Under the pieces are notes generated by a model. It was not told the DNA's origin. It saw only the letters and a program-made list of their open reading frames with translations, and did not search any database. This document shows positions 18,673-27,749 of a stretch of 48,961 nt of DNA, piece after piece (the first letter of the stretch is position 1; each line of letters opens with the position of its first letter). The position numbers were made by a program, and so were the translations under genes. Origin of the DNA: Prevotellamassilia timonensis (GTDB lineage: Bacteria; Bacteroidota; Bacteroidia; Bacteroidales; Bacteroidaceae); contig NZ_JADYUH010000011.1 in assembly GCF_021531665.1 (NCBI RefSeq), positions 1 to 48,961 of the forward strand, written 5' to 3'.

Positions 18673-20430
18673 ATGCTTATGTGCAGGACATTGTTATTTC
18701 TACTTTCGTGCTGCCTTTCTTGCAGTCTTTTCGCTCAGAATTTGAGTGTGGTAACTAATGAAAAGGGAAAGAAAGGCTATGCCAACGAACAGGGCGCCGT
18801 AGTGATTGCCCAAGACTACACCGACGCAGAGCCCTTTGAGAACGGACTGGCGATTGTAGGTAAGAAAGGTAAGTTTGGTGTCATCAACACCTCCGGAGCT
18901 TTTGTAATTCCCATGAAATATTCCTCCATCAAAGCCTGGGGCGAAAAACTTTTCTTGGTGAATGCGGGTAAAAAAGTAGGTCTCTATGACCAAACCGGTG
19001 CAGAAGTACTGAAACCGGAGTACAGTCACATCGGTCCCTTGAACTGCTACGGCGTGGCTTGGATTACCAAAGGCGGAGCAGTATTAAAATCCAATATGAT
19101 ATATAATAGCAAATGGGGTGTAGTGACTTCAAAAGGTGTGGTAAAAGTAGTTCCCACCTACGCCGGACTGATGGAGTTCAGTGACACACTGAAAACGGTG
19201 CAGTATCATGAAGGTCTCGCGCTTGCTATCAATAAAATGATAACCACTGACACGATGAAGACCGATGGTGAGTTTTTGGGCTTCAACAAGAAACCTTCCA
19301 CCGCTCGCGAAGCCGGTATTCTTGACGCCAACGGCAACATCATCATGCCCACAGGCATCGCCACTTGGGTGATTCGTCCCGCCAGCGGCATGGTGCGTTG
19401 CTACAATCTCTTCTCCAATTCATGCAAATTTGGCTACTACAACCTGACTACCCAGAAATATATACAGGTGAGCAGCGACAACAAGTCTTTTGACAAGATT
19501 GAATATTGGACACACACCGACTTCGCCGGAAAATTTGCAGTGGTAAACCATGCCAGCGGCTGGTTCTTCGTGGACAAGGACGGCAACAAGATTCGCGAGG
19601 GCTACAACTTCGTTGGACACAGCAAGAAAAGCAAGGTGTGGTATGCCCGCCGCAACAGCGACAAAGTTTGCGATGTGTTTGACGAAGAAGGTAATCCCTT
19701 CTTCAAGAAAGATTTGAAGATTCAAGACGCTTCTTTCCCCGAAACCACGATGGCTGACGACCTCTTCGCCGTGCAGATTGACGGTAAATGGGGTATGATT
19801 AATCGTGCCGGCGAGGAAAAGATTCCTTTCAACTATCTCAAAATGAACGGTCCTAACTACGATCGCGTGATAACAAAAACGGAGAGCGGATGGGGTGTGA
19901 TTGACTTGGAAGGCAACGTTGTGGTTGAAAACAACTTCAAAGACATCTACACCAACATAGAGGCTTCTCCCCGCTATTATTGGGTGCAAAACACCGCTTC
20001 CGGACTCTGGCAGGCTTACGACACTACCGACAAGACCGCCAAGGGTAACGAATATGCCACCGTCTATAACTTCAAGGATGGTTATGCTTTCGTCATTCCC
20101 AAAAATTTCACTGTGGACGACAAATCTGAACTCGTCACCTTCCAACTCGGAACAACCTACGTCAAGGCTGACAACAAGGTGAAAGTAATGAACGACAACA
20201 AAAAGTATTTCGGCATGCTCATTGACTCCAACTTGGATGTGCAGTGTGAAGGTCCGCTTTATCTGGGACACCGCAAAGTGGCTGTCGAAGCTGCCAAGAA
20301 GGTGGGCAAACCGTTCACCAAAGCGCAGAACAGGGCATTGTTGCTCAACCTCACTCGCAAATATCGCAGCTATAACTTCTTGAATGGCAAAAGCGTAAAT
20401 GTGATTAAAGAAGAAAACTGGGACTTCTGA
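18673..20430 (+). CDS. Exported WG-repeat protein
   Basis: A 585-residue protein with an N-terminal signal peptide (LLFLLSCCLSCSLFAQ). The mature part is built of WG-type repeats of about 25-45 residues. Examples are GKKGYANEQGAVVIAQDYTDA, GKFGVINTSGAFVIPMKYSS, KKVGLYDQTGAEVLKPEYSH, KWGVVTSKGVVKVVPTYAG, KWGMINRAGEEKIPFNY and GWGVIDLEGNVVVENNF. Such repeats likely form a beta-propeller-like binding surface. The C-terminal 90 residues, after about 490, lack the repeats. First of six rightward genes for exported proteins. The next gene starts 26 bases downstream. Binding partner unknown. Confidence 0.88.
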   Translation: MLMCRTLLFLLSCCLSCSLFAQNLSVVTNEKGKKGYANEQGAVVIAQDYTDAEPFENGLAIVGKKGKFGVINTSGAFVIPMKYSSIKAWGEKLFLVNAGKKVGLYDQTGAEVLKPEYSHIGPLNCYGVAWITKGGAVLKSNMIYNSKWGVVTSKGVVKVVPTYAGLMEFSDTLKTVQYHEGLALAINKMITTDTMKTDGEFLGFNKKPSTAREAGILDANGNIIMPTGIATWVIRPASGMVRCYNLFSNSCKFGYYNLTTQKYIQVSSDNKSFDKIEYWTHTDFAGKFAVVNHASGWFFVDKDGNKIREGYNFVGHSKKSKVWYARRNSDKVCDVFDEEGNPFFKKDLKIQDASFPETTMADDLFAVQIDGKWGMINRAGEEKIPFNYLKMNGPNYDRVITKTESGWGVIDLEGNVVVENNFKDIYTNIEASPRYYWVQNTASGLWQAYDTTDKTAKGNEYATVYNFKDGYAFVIPKNFTVDDKSELVTFQLGTTYVKADNKVKVMNDNKKYFGMLIDSNLDVQCEGPLYLGHRKVAVEAAKKVGKPFTKAQNRALLLNLTRKYRSYNFLNGKSVNVIKEENWDF

Positions 20431-20456
20431 TTCCATATAAAAAAATTTGAAGCATT

Positions 20457-21677
20457 ATGAAGAAATTGACCATAACCCTTCTCGCTTGCACCATGATGTG
20501 CGGCGGAAGCCTGCTTCCCGCTGCGGCACAGAAGAAAGCAGAGCAGACGGACATGAAATATCGCCGCAGCTCCATCTATTCCCTGCTCATCAATCACTCC
20601 GACCAGACATTCGGAGAGGAAATCCGCAATGCCTTCATGGAGATGCCCGTGCCCGACAAATACAATGACCACGAACTCAGCGTGAAGGTTGTTGAACTCT
20701 CCAGCAAACTGAAGGGCGCAGGTTCGAGCGACGAGAACGAACAAGTCACTCAGTTCCTTGAGAAAAACCAAATTGCCTCCCGCCTCGTTGCCAAATGGTT
20801 CAACCGCGACATCTTCACCGGACAGTGCGACATGGAACTCATCAAAGAGCGTGGTCTTTACAACGCCACCAAGTTTGACGAGATTCTTGCCGAGCGTTCC
20901 GTAAGAAGCCAGGCTCTCATGATGGACGCCGGCGAAGACCTCATCGGAAACACCTTCGTGCTCGTCAATGACATTCGCTACATTGACAAAGAAAAAACAG
21001 CAAAAGTTGTAGGTGGATTATTTCGTGTTTTAGGGGCACTTACAGGTTATGACGACTTGGGTAACAGTGTAGGATCCATGGTAGAATCCATCAAAGGTTT
21101 CCGCGTGAAGATTAACACCTTCCTCTATCGTTTGGAATGGAACGAGGAGACTGCCAATCTCTTCTACAAGGAACAGTATGCTGCTGCTCCCGACGTGACG
21201 AAGTGGCAGAACTTCAACAATGCCCGTGGCACTTACAAATTGAAATACTGCCAGAAGGTGGAAAGTAGCGGTAACCAGACTTCTTTCATGGGAATCAATG
21301 AAGAGGCGAAGGATATCATGGTTCGCAAAGCCTGCCAGCGCGCCCTCGATGAGAACATCGTGGACCTTCAGACCAAGGTGCCCGAGTTCCGCACCAAGTC
21401 TCCCATCGTGACCACCGAACCCATCACAGCCTACGTCGGCATGAAGGAAGGTGTGACGGAGCAATCCGTGTTTGAGGTGCTGGAAGAAATTGTGGACGAA
21501 AACGGAAAGCACACCTACAAGAGCGTTGCCACCCTGAAGCCCGAACCGGGAAAAATTTGGGACAACCGCTACATGGCTGTGGAAGAAGGTGCGCCCAACG
21601 CAAACCTCGGCGCCACCACCTTCAAGAAGGTAAGCGGAAAGGACATCTTCCCCGGTATGCTCATTCGTGAGAAGTAA
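20457..21677 (+). CDS. Exported protein of unknown function, possible FlgT-C-like tail
   Basis: A 406-residue protein with a signal peptide (MKKLTITLLACTMMCGGSLLPAAAQ). I do not recognise a named family for the whole. Residues about 25-65 carry SSIYSLLINHSDQTFGEEI, and about 165-190 carry NTFVLVNDIRYIDKEK. The C-terminal part has ITAYVGMKEGVTEQSVFEVLE followed by a beta-rich segment ending in GMLIRE. That last part resembles the small beta-barrel at the end of FlgT-type proteins ('G..eGv..gd.f.V'), which is a weak inference. Follows the WG-repeat gene by 26 bases. Confidence 0.7.
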   Translation: MKKLTITLLACTMMCGGSLLPAAAQKKAEQTDMKYRRSSIYSLLINHSDQTFGEEIRNAFMEMPVPDKYNDHELSVKVVELSSKLKGAGSSDENEQVTQFLEKNQIASRLVAKWFNRDIFTGQCDMELIKERGLYNATKFDEILAERSVRSQALMMDAGEDLIGNTFVLVNDIRYIDKEKTAKVVGGLFRVLGALTGYDDLGNSVGSMVESIKGFRVKINTFLYRLEWNEETANLFYKEQYAAAPDVTKWQNFNNARGTYKLKYCQKVESSGNQTSFMGINEEAKDIMVRKACQRALDENIVDLQTKVPEFRTKSPIVTTEPITAYVGMKEGVTEQSVFEVLEEIVDENGKHTYKSVATLKPEPGKIWDNRYMAVEEGAPNANLGATTFKKVSGKDIFPGMLIREK

Positions 21678-21727
21678 GCATTTAGAAAATACACCTTATT
21701 ATATATAAGCGCTCTTTGAAAGAAACC

Positions 21728-21769
21728 GTGAAAAGGGCAACACAACCTTGTTTGTGTTGTCACTTTTCG
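21728..21769 (+). terminator. Hairpin after the second gene of the exported-protein cluster
   Basis: CAACACAA and TTTGTGTTG face each other around a short loop, with outer GAAAAG/CTTTTC pairs. The following sequence is T-rich (GTTTTATTC) but not a perfect T run, so this may be a partial terminator within the cluster. Confidence 0.6.
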
Positions 21770-21831
21770 CGTTTTATTCTGCTTTTAAACAAATTTAGTT
21801 GTGAAAAACGAAAAGTAAAGGCTTCGTTTTC

Positions 21832-21839
21832 TATTTTTG
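21832..21839 (+). promoter_or_regulatory. Internal promoter -7 element
   Basis: TATTTTTG about 100 bases before the start at 21938. With the hairpin at 21728-21769 it suggests that 21938-25019 forms its own transcription unit. The -33 match is poor. Confidence 0.45.
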
Positions 21840-21937
21840 CCGCAGAATCTACCACTTTTTGAAACAGAAAGAGAAATTTTCAGCCTTTTCTTTCAAATCG
21901 TATTTAAGAAAAATCTAATCATCAAATCTTTTCCGAC

Positions 21938-22423
21938 ATGAAACTTAAACTTCTCCTCACCTTTCTTCTGACCGTTTGTTGTTTCCAGCCGATTTGGGCG
22001 GACGATGACAAACCCATTGAATATGACATCACCTCCGCTGGCTCCGGCGTGCAGGGTACCTATCTTGTGAAGGTCTATGTGAACTCCAAAAAAAAGGATC
22101 TCGTGGATGCCGATTTGAAATATGCTGCCGTACACGGTGTTCTCTTCCGCGGTTTCAGTGGCAGCAACGGAAAGCCCGGTCAGCGTCCTTTGGCTGGCAG
22201 TGCCACCGTGGAGAGTCAGCACGCTGACTATTTCAATGCCTTCTTCAATAAAGAGAAAGCCTATTTGCGCTATGCTGACGTAGTGGTTGGTTCCTACGAA
22301 CGCATGAAGATGGCAAGCAAGAAGTGTTACAAGATTGGCGCCGTCGTGCAGGTGCAAAAAGATCAGCTTCGCAAAGACCTCGAAAAGGCAGGCGTCATCC
22401 GCGGACTCACCAACGGATTCTGA
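21938..22423 (+). CDS. Small exported protein, LPP20/FlgT-N-like
   Basis: A 161-residue protein with a signal peptide (MKLKLLLTFLLTVCCFQPIWA). It is a paralogue of the next gene: both share an alternating strand-helix pattern, 'A..AAVHGVLFRGF', 'RPL', 'Y.-FF', and a C-terminal 'V.V..dQLRkdLEkaGVI'. The helix pattern resembles LPP20 lipoprotein and FlgT N-terminal domains, which pack a helix with A...A spacing against a sheet. Here the G.G motif is less clear than in the paralogue. No lipobox Cys. Function unknown. Confidence 0.75.
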   Translation: MKLKLLLTFLLTVCCFQPIWADDDKPIEYDITSAGSGVQGTYLVKVYVNSKKKDLVDADLKYAAVHGVLFRGFSGSNGKPGQRPLAGSATVESQHADYFNAFFNKEKAYLRYADVVVGSYERMKMASKKCYKIGAVVQVQKDQLRKDLEKAGVIRGLTNGF

Positions 22424-22511
22424 GAATTGAGTGAGGAAGGGGTTTGCAAAATTGACCCTCGCCTCCCTTTCTGAGCTCCGCCTTTCCATCACAAACAAAA
22501 CGTATTGAGAT

Positions 22512-23000
22512 ATGAAAAAAACATTCATCATTTTAGCCGCTCTGGCTGGCTCTGTGCTGACTGCTGCCGACTGCCGCGCACAAGCCACCTCCATCTCTCC
22601 TTTCCCCGACATGGAAATCGAGTGTCTCGGCACAGAACTTGACGGCACAGAAACCCTCCGCGTGCAGGGCAAAGGCTCCAGCAAATCCGACGCCATCGAA
22701 CAGGCAAAAAAGAATGCTGTCTATGCTGTCATCTTCCAAGGCATTCGCAACGGTGCTGACAAAGGCTGCGACATGAGACCTTTGGTCACCGAAGTCAATG
22801 CGAGAGAAAAATATGAAGAATATTTTGACCGCTTTTTCAAAGACGGTGGAGACTACTCCAAATACGTCACCAAAGAAGACGAAAAGAAGCGTTCAAAGGA
22901 CAAAGTCAAAACAAAGACTTATGTTGTGAGAGTAATTACCGTGCGTGTTCTCCGCACTCAACTTAAAAACAGACTGAAGGGCGACGGCATCATCAAATGA
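22512..23000 (+). CDS. Small exported protein, LPP20/FlgT-N-like paralogue
   Basis: A 162-residue protein with a signal peptide (FIILAALAGSVLTAADCRAQ). The segment LRVQGKGSSKSDAIEQAKKNAVYAV near residues 55-80 has the G.G.S..eAi..A...A pattern of LPP20/FlgT-N folds. The end, VRVLRTQLKNRLKGDGIIK, parallels the paralogue at 21938. Residues 120-135 are very Lys/Glu-rich. It lies 88 bases after the paralogue and 33 bases before the next gene. Assignment is by pattern only. Confidence 0.75.
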   Translation: MKKTFIILAALAGSVLTAADCRAQATSISPFPDMEIECLGTELDGTETLRVQGKGSSKSDAIEQAKKNAVYAVIFQGIRNGADKGCDMRPLVTEVNAREKYEEYFDRFFKDGGDYSKYVTKEDEKKRSKDKVKTKTYVVRVITVRVLRTQLKNRLKGDGIIK

Positions 23001-23033
23001 CGCCTCTCCACAAGCCACAAAAAAGAAAATTTC

Positions 23034-23990
23034 ATGAAACTGAAGACTTTGGCGCTGGGCGCATTCTTCACAGTTGCCCTCGCCGCATTCTCGCAGGCAA
23101 AGAAACCCACCCTCATGGTTTTTCCCAGCGACAACTGGTGCCAAAAAAAGGGTTACATGCAAACCTTCGACAATCAGGGAACCACACAGGAAATTCCTGA
23201 CTACACTAAGGCTCTCCTCAATGATGAAAATTTGGACAATGTCATCTCCAAAATCAACATTCTCATGACGGACAGAGGCTTCCCCCTCAAAAGTCTCTCG
23301 CAAACAAAAAAGTCCATCGATAAGAATTCCGCGGAAGACCAGCTCATTCAAAGCAAAACCACCGGCGCAAGCCTCAAGGAAAGTCCGCTGGACCGCCTCC
23401 GCCGCGTCGCAAAGGCTGACATCCTCATCTATGTGAACTGGCAGGTCAGCACCGTAGGTCCCAAAAACACCGTCACCTATAACCTCGCCGCCATGGATGC
23501 CTATACCGACAAACAGATTGCCGGCGCACAGGGAACAGGTGCTCCCTCCTTCAGCGCGGAAGTGCCCGTGCTCCTTGAAGAAGCCGTTCAAAACAACATG
23601 GACGATTTTTGCGCACAACTTCAGGCACACTTCGACGACCTTCTTGAGAACGGACGTGAAGTGAGCATCGACGTGAAAGTCTTTGACGACGGCTCCGGCG
23701 TGGATCTTGAAAGCGAAGACAACGAAGGCACCGAACTCTCTGAACTCATTGAAAACTGGATTGCAGAGAACACAGTGAACCACCGTTACAACCTCTCCGA
23801 CGCCACCGAGAACTACATGACCTTCGAGCAGGTTCGCATTCCCATCTACAAAAAGAACGGAATGCCCGAAGATGCCATGGGCTTCGGACGCGAACTCCGA
23901 AAATATGTGCAGTCGCTTCCTTTCAACATTCCCTGCAAACTGTTGAACAAAGGACTCGGACGATGCCTCCTCATCATCGGTGAAAAATAA
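23034..23990 (+). CDS. DUF6175-like exported protein
   Basis: A 318-residue protein with a signal peptide (LGAFFTVALAAFSQA). The mature N-terminus KPTLMVFPSDNWCQKKGYM, followed by DRGFPLKSL and ADILIYVNWQV, matches my recollection of DUF6175, a Bacteroidota family. The order of elements (strand with conserved pattern, helix, 'aDilIyv', then a variable-partner segment) is like the N-terminal domains of TolB and of CsgG/LpoB-type proteins; this is inference. The C-terminal third contains an acidic segment (DLESEDNEGTELSELIE) and a final hydrophobic strand. In cluster with two LPP20/FlgT-like proteins. Confidence 0.75.
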   Translation: MKLKTLALGAFFTVALAAFSQAKKPTLMVFPSDNWCQKKGYMQTFDNQGTTQEIPDYTKALLNDENLDNVISKINILMTDRGFPLKSLSQTKKSIDKNSAEDQLIQSKTTGASLKESPLDRLRRVAKADILIYVNWQVSTVGPKNTVTYNLAAMDAYTDKQIAGAQGTGAPSFSAEVPVLLEEAVQNNMDDFCAQLQAHFDDLLENGREVSIDVKVFDDGSGVDLESEDNEGTELSELIENWIAENTVNHRYNLSDATENYMTFEQVRIPIYKKNGMPEDAMGFGRELRKYVQSLPFNIPCKLLNKGLGRCLLIIGEK

Positions 23991-24038
23991 AATTAAATCG
24001 GTCTGTTCTCTCTCAGAACCTCTGCACTCTCTGCGCAG

Positions 24039-25019
24039 TTGTTCTCCCGGAACATTCCTTTCAAAAAGATTCAGACTATGAAAATATGGAAGATAGCGGC
24101 TCTCGCCGCCCTTGCTGCCACCCTCGGTGGACAGCGTCTTGCAGCCCAGGAATGCGAAATTCCCGTCTCCGTGATGATTATGGAACAAAGCGAACCCATT
24201 CCTCAAGCTGCCGCTGAAGTATTCAGCAACAGCCTCACCCGCATTGCCGTCAACGGAGGCATGAACGCAGAACTCAACTTCTCGCAGTTCATCTTCTCTG
24301 CCCGCATGGATGTCCTTGACAAAGCCGTGCTCCCCGGACCTCCCACTCAGGTGATGTATAACCTCGGCGTCACCTTCTACATCGCTGACGTCTATAACAA
24401 AAAGAAATTCTCCTCTGCCTACATCGAAGTGAAAGGTGTCGGACAGAACGAGACGAAAGCACTCATCAACGCTTTCCGCCAGATGGGCAACCAGAAAGCC
24501 AAACTCGGACAGATGCTCAAGGACGGAAAAGCAAAGATTCTCGACTACTACAACACGCAGTATCCGAACATTCTCAAGGAAGCAGAACGCGCCGCTTCGC
24601 TCCAAAACTACGAGCAGGCAATCGCACTCACCGTCACCATCCCCGCTTGTACCAGAGGTGGAGATCAGGCTGTCGCTGCAGGCTTGAAGTACTACAACAA
24701 GGCGCGCAACCGCTACTGCCGTCAACTCCTCACCCAGGCTCAGACGCTGTGGGCTGGCAACCAGACACAAGAAGTAGCCGGTGAAGTAGCTGAAATCCTT
24801 CTTCAGATTGACCCTGAAGCCGACTGCTACTCCGAAGCACTCGCCCTCGCCAAGGAAATCAAGACGCAGGTGCGCAAGGACATTGACTTTGAGATGCGCG
24901 AGAAATACAAAGACGCAGTCAAACTCGAAGAACAGCGCATCGCTGCCATCCGTGCCATCGGCGTAGCCTACGGCAACGGACAGCAAGCTCAAACCACCAA
25001 TTTGATGTGGCTGAGATGA
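24039..25019 (+). CDS. Exported helical-repeat protein of unknown function
   Basis: A 326-residue product as given. The true start may be the ATG at 24078 (MKIWKIAALAALAATLGGQRLAAQ), which places a normal signal peptide at the N-terminus; the first 13 residues upstream are then spurious. Residues up to about 150 have a mixed alpha/beta pattern (ECEIPVSVMIMEQSEPIPQAA, YNLGVTFYIADVYNKKKF, YIEVKGVGQNETKALINAF). This is again similar in order to CsgG-type folds. The rest is helical and TPR-like (ERAASLQNYEQAIAL, ALALAKEIK). Last of the six genes; a strong terminator follows. Not assigned to a named family. Confidence 0.72.
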   Translation: MFSRNIPFKKIQTMKIWKIAALAALAATLGGQRLAAQECEIPVSVMIMEQSEPIPQAAAEVFSNSLTRIAVNGGMNAELNFSQFIFSARMDVLDKAVLPGPPTQVMYNLGVTFYIADVYNKKKFSSAYIEVKGVGQNETKALINAFRQMGNQKAKLGQMLKDGKAKILDYYNTQYPNILKEAERAASLQNYEQAIALTVTIPACTRGGDQAVAAGLKYYNKARNRYCRQLLTQAQTLWAGNQTQEVAGEVAEILLQIDPEADCYSEALALAKEIKTQVRKDIDFEMREKYKDAVKLEEQRIAAIRAIGVAYGNGQQAQTTNLMWLR

Positions 25020-25054
25020 GATTTTCTTGATTCAATTCTTTCAGATTAAATATC

Positions 25055-25089
25055 AAAGGCGTCAGACCGTTTTCCGGACTGACGCCTTT
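25055..25089. terminator. Terminator between the exported-protein cluster and cysS
   Basis: A perfect 11-bp stem AAAGGCGTCAG/CTGACGCCTTT with a 13-base loop. The run of A on the left side and of T on the right lets it work in both directions, serving the rightward cluster and possibly the leftward cysS. Confidence 0.85.
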
Positions 25090-25186
25090 AATCATAGTTT
25101 TTGCAAAAGTATTTTTTCTGAAGTTTTTAGGAGAAGTATTTTTCTGAAAAATCAGCAGTTCTTTCTCTTTTTGGGCGGTTCAATGG

Positions 25187-25235
25187 AGGGGTGTACTATA
25201 AATACGGGATAACAACCTAATTTATAGAAAAACCC
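25187..25235. repeat. Short, internally shortened copy of the GGGGTGTTCTATAAATTA element
   Basis: GGGGTGTACTATAAATA then GGGATAA and CCTAATTTATAGAAAAACCC. It has the same ends as the element at 33760-33828 but with a shorter middle and degenerate tips. It lies directly after the cysS stop codon. Confidence 0.65.
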
Positions 25236-25246
25236 TGAATCTTCGC

Positions 25247-26734
25247 TCACTTGTTCAGTTTCCAGGTGGCACCGTCCTTGGTGTCCTTCACTTCGAAACC
25301 GAGTCGGGCGAGTTCGTCGCGGATTTGGTCGCTGGTTGCCCAATCCTTCTGTGCTTTTGCTTTGGCACGGAGGGAGAGCAGGAGATCCACGGCTTGTCCG
25401 TATGCCTCTTCGCGGGCTGCGTTTCCACCTTCCGCTTCGCTCTTCAAACCCAAAATGTCGAAAACCCAGGTGTGAACCACCTTTTTCAGTGCTTCCAGAC
25501 CGGCGGCAGTGATGGTTGCCTGACCGTCTGCCAGTTGGTTGATGACGCGCGTCACGTCAAACAGGTGGCTGATGACGATGGGGGAGTTGAAGTCGTCGTC
25601 CATGGCGGTGGCGCACTTCTCGTTCACCTCTTCGGCGTAAGCCTCTGTCAGTGAGCCTTGTGCCTGCGGTGTGATGCGTTCCAACTGTGCCACGGCATCC
25701 ATGAGTCTTTCAAAACCCTTTTGGGAGGCTTGAAGTGCTTCGTTGGAGAAATCTACGGTGGAGCGATAGTGTGCCTGAAGAATGAAGAAGCGGATGGTCA
25801 TCGGCGAGTAGGGCTGCTCCAGCAATTCGTGTGTTCCTTGGAAGAACTGGTCGAGTGTGATGAAGTTGTTGTAGCTCTTGCCCATCTTCTTTCCAGCGAT
25901 GGTAATCATGTTGTTGTGCATCCAATACTTCACCATCTCGTCTCCCTGTGAAGCCACCGCCTGTGCGATTTCGCATTCGTGGTGCGGGAAGACGAGGTCC
26001 ATGCCTCCGCCGTGGATGTCAAAGTGTGTTCCGAGATATTTTCTTCCCATGGCGGTACACTCGCAGTGCCAACCCGGGAAGCCTTCACTCCAAGGCGAGG
26101 GCCAGCGCATGATGTGTTCCGGCTGTGCTTTTTTCCACAGTGCGAAATCCACTTGGTGTTTTTTCTCGCCCACGCCGTCCAATTCTCGGGAGGCATCGTG
26201 CACATCCTCAAGATTTCGTCCGGAGAGCACACCATATTTGTGGTCTTTGTTGTATTTCACCACGTCAAAATAGATAGAACCGTTGGATTCGTAGGCATAG
26301 CCGTTCTTCATGATTTCCTTCACGAGTTCTTCCTGTTCGATGATGTGTCCCGTGGCGTGCGGTTCGATGCTGGGCGGAAGGACGTTGAGTTTGTCCATGG
26401 CACGGTTGAAGCGGTTGGTATAGTATTGCGCCACTTCCATCGGTTCGAGTTGTTCGAGTCGTGCTTTTTTTGCAATCTTGTCCTCGCCTTCGTCGGCATC
26501 GTGCTCGAGGTGTCCGACGTCGGTGATGTTTCTGACGTAGCGCACCTTGTAGCCGAGGTGTTTGAGATAGCGGAAGACGAGGTCAAAAGTGATGGCGGGG
26601 CGGGCGTGTCCCAGATGCGCGTCGCCATAGACGGTCGGTCCGCAGACATACATGCCGACGTGTCCCTCGGTGAGTGGCTTGAAAAGTTCTTTACGGCGTG
26701 AGCGCGTATTGTAAAGGAATAAACTGCGTGTCAT
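25247..26734 (-). CDS. cysS: Cysteinyl-tRNA synthetase
   Basis: A 495-residue class I aminoacyl-tRNA synthetase that charges tRNA-Cys. The HIGH-type motif is HLGHARP near residue 41, preceded by the zinc-binding Cys in [11 protein letters not shown]. Other zinc ligands lie in GWHCECTAM and FPHHECE. The KMSKS-type loop is KKMGKSYNN near 283. A C-terminal DALR-like helical domain follows. The length is normal (about 460-500). It stands alone and is leftward in a mostly rightward neighbourhood. A possible -7 element (TAATTTTG) is at 26829-26836. Confidence 0.95.
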   Translation of the reverse strand: MTRSLFLYNTRSRRKELFKPLTEGHVGMYVCGPTVYGDAHLGHARPAITFDLVFRYLKHLGYKVRYVRNITDVGHLEHDADEGEDKIAKKARLEQLEPMEVAQYYTNRFNRAMDKLNVLPPSIEPHATGHIIEQEELVKEIMKNGYAYESNGSIYFDVVKYNKDHKYGVLSGRNLEDVHDASRELDGVGEKKHQVDFALWKKAQPEHIMRWPSPWSEGFPGWHCECTAMGRKYLGTHFDIHGGGMDLVFPHHECEIAQAVASQGDEMVKYWMHNNMITIAGKKMGKSYNNFITLDQFFQGTHELLEQPYSPMTIRFFILQAHYRSTVDFSNEALQASQKGFERLMDAVAQLERITPQAQGSLTEAYAEEVNEKCATAMDDDFNSPIVISHLFDVTRVINQLADGQATITAAGLEALKKVVHTWVFDILGLKSEAEGGNAAREEAYGQAVDLLLSLRAKAKAQKDWATSDQIRDELARLGFEVKDTKDGATWKLNK

Positions 26735-26828
26735 GATATATTTGGAATGTTTTGATTATACGGTGTTTTTATTTTGCAAATAAGGTGGATGGATTCACAA
26801 GATAAACAAGTGGTATAGTTTTACGCAG

Positions 26829-26836
26829 CAAAATTA
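26829..26836 (-). promoter_or_regulatory. Possible -7 element for cysS
   Basis: TAATTTTG on the leftward strand, 95 bases before the cysS start. No good -33 match was found. Confidence 0.35.
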
Positions 26837-26942
26837 GCACAAAATCCCGTCTTCTACGCTCTTTGTGTGTTTCAGATTTATGAGGTGTTCAAAAGAATAT
26901 GTTCACTTTTAGGTTGACAACTGATTAAATGTGCTTTATTTT

Positions 26943-27275
26943 CATCCAAATTTTTCCACACCCAAGGCGGTTTTTCGGTTTTAACACTTCTTGCTTTTGG
27001 CGACGAAATGTATTATATTTGTACAGAGATATGGGAGGAGCCTCGGCTCCCCCCTTTTTTCGTCACTTTCCCTTTAAAAACGGGGGTTCTAGATGCGCAT
27101 CTAAGAAAAACTAGATGCGCATCTAAGAAAAACTAGATGCGCATCCAGGAAAAACTAGGTGCGCATCCAGGAAAAACTGCGCGCCGAGTAGGCAAAATTG
27201 GGAGGCGGAAAGTGTTCTCGAAAGTTAAAGATGTTAATGTAGAATCGCGAAAAAAACGCTCAAAATTGTTGGTTT
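26943..27275 (+). repeat. Interspersed module, copy B, with promoter-terminator cassette and 22-bp array
   Basis: Inverted partner of 17987-18302. From left to right: a promoter-terminator cassette (26990-27060); then an array at 27087-27178 of four 22-bp units of the kind TAGATGCGCATCTAAGAAAA (the 14-mer TAGATGCGCATCTA is a perfect palindrome); then the conserved segment GCGCCGAGTAGGCAAAATTG and on to about 27275. The array unit is the same family as that at 1994-2117 and 43997-44143 read on the other strand. Confidence 0.8.
26990..27060 (+). promoter_or_regulatory. Promoter-terminator cassette, copy B
   Basis: CTTG (26990-26993), a 20-bp spacer and TATATTTG (27014-27021) form a strong Bacteroidota promoter. 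A hairpin GGAGC-CTCG-GCTCC (27037-27050), extended by GGG/CCC with a bulge, and six T residues (27055-27060) follow at once. Transcription would start near 27028 and end within about 33 bases. Confidence 0.65.
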
Positions 27276-27390
27276 TTTCGGCGAAACTTCTCCACCTTTC
27301 TCTCCATGAATGCTCATGAATGGGCTCATCAAATCGGCGTTTATTTTGGAACACGAATAGCGCGAATGGATGAAAGACAAAGAGACAAAG

Positions 27391-27421
27391 TTTGTTTGTA
27401 TGATGTTTTTCTCTATTTTTG
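27391..27421 (+). promoter_or_regulatory. Promoter upstream of the LRR gene
   Basis: TTTG (27391-27394), a 19-bp spacer and TATTTTTG (27414-27421). This would start a transcript near 27428 with a leader of about 490 bases ahead of the start codon at 27922. Between 27276 and 27750 no protein family is recognised. A short frame at 27510-27713 codes for a basic peptide of 67 residues and is not called. Confidence 0.65.
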
Positions 27422-27749
27422 CAATTGGTTAGAATGCGTAATCGCATTTTGACGGAATCGGTGACGGACACGCATTCGTTCGTTTCCGGTTGCCACCTAA
27501 GAGAATGCAATGTCTTACCATAAAAAAATATTTCTTCGCCATGCTGTTGCACCCCTAAAGCAAGCAGCATCGCCTCTACGAAACAGACACTTTACAACGC
27601 ACGCACAAGCCTTCGCATCGTCTGCCCATCGCGCGACGGCAAGGCAAACGATTTTTAGACAGAGGCTTCAAGCCTCCCTATTGTTTAACACGGTGCGCGC
27701 CCGTTCCTATTGACTTGATTTAGGAAATACATCTTATAGAGCTTTTGCT

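Noticed and set aside
27510-27713. Short frame coding for a basic 67-residue peptide before the LRR gene
   Set aside because: No family resemblance, biased composition, and location in a probable leader. A regulatory peptide is possible but not supported.
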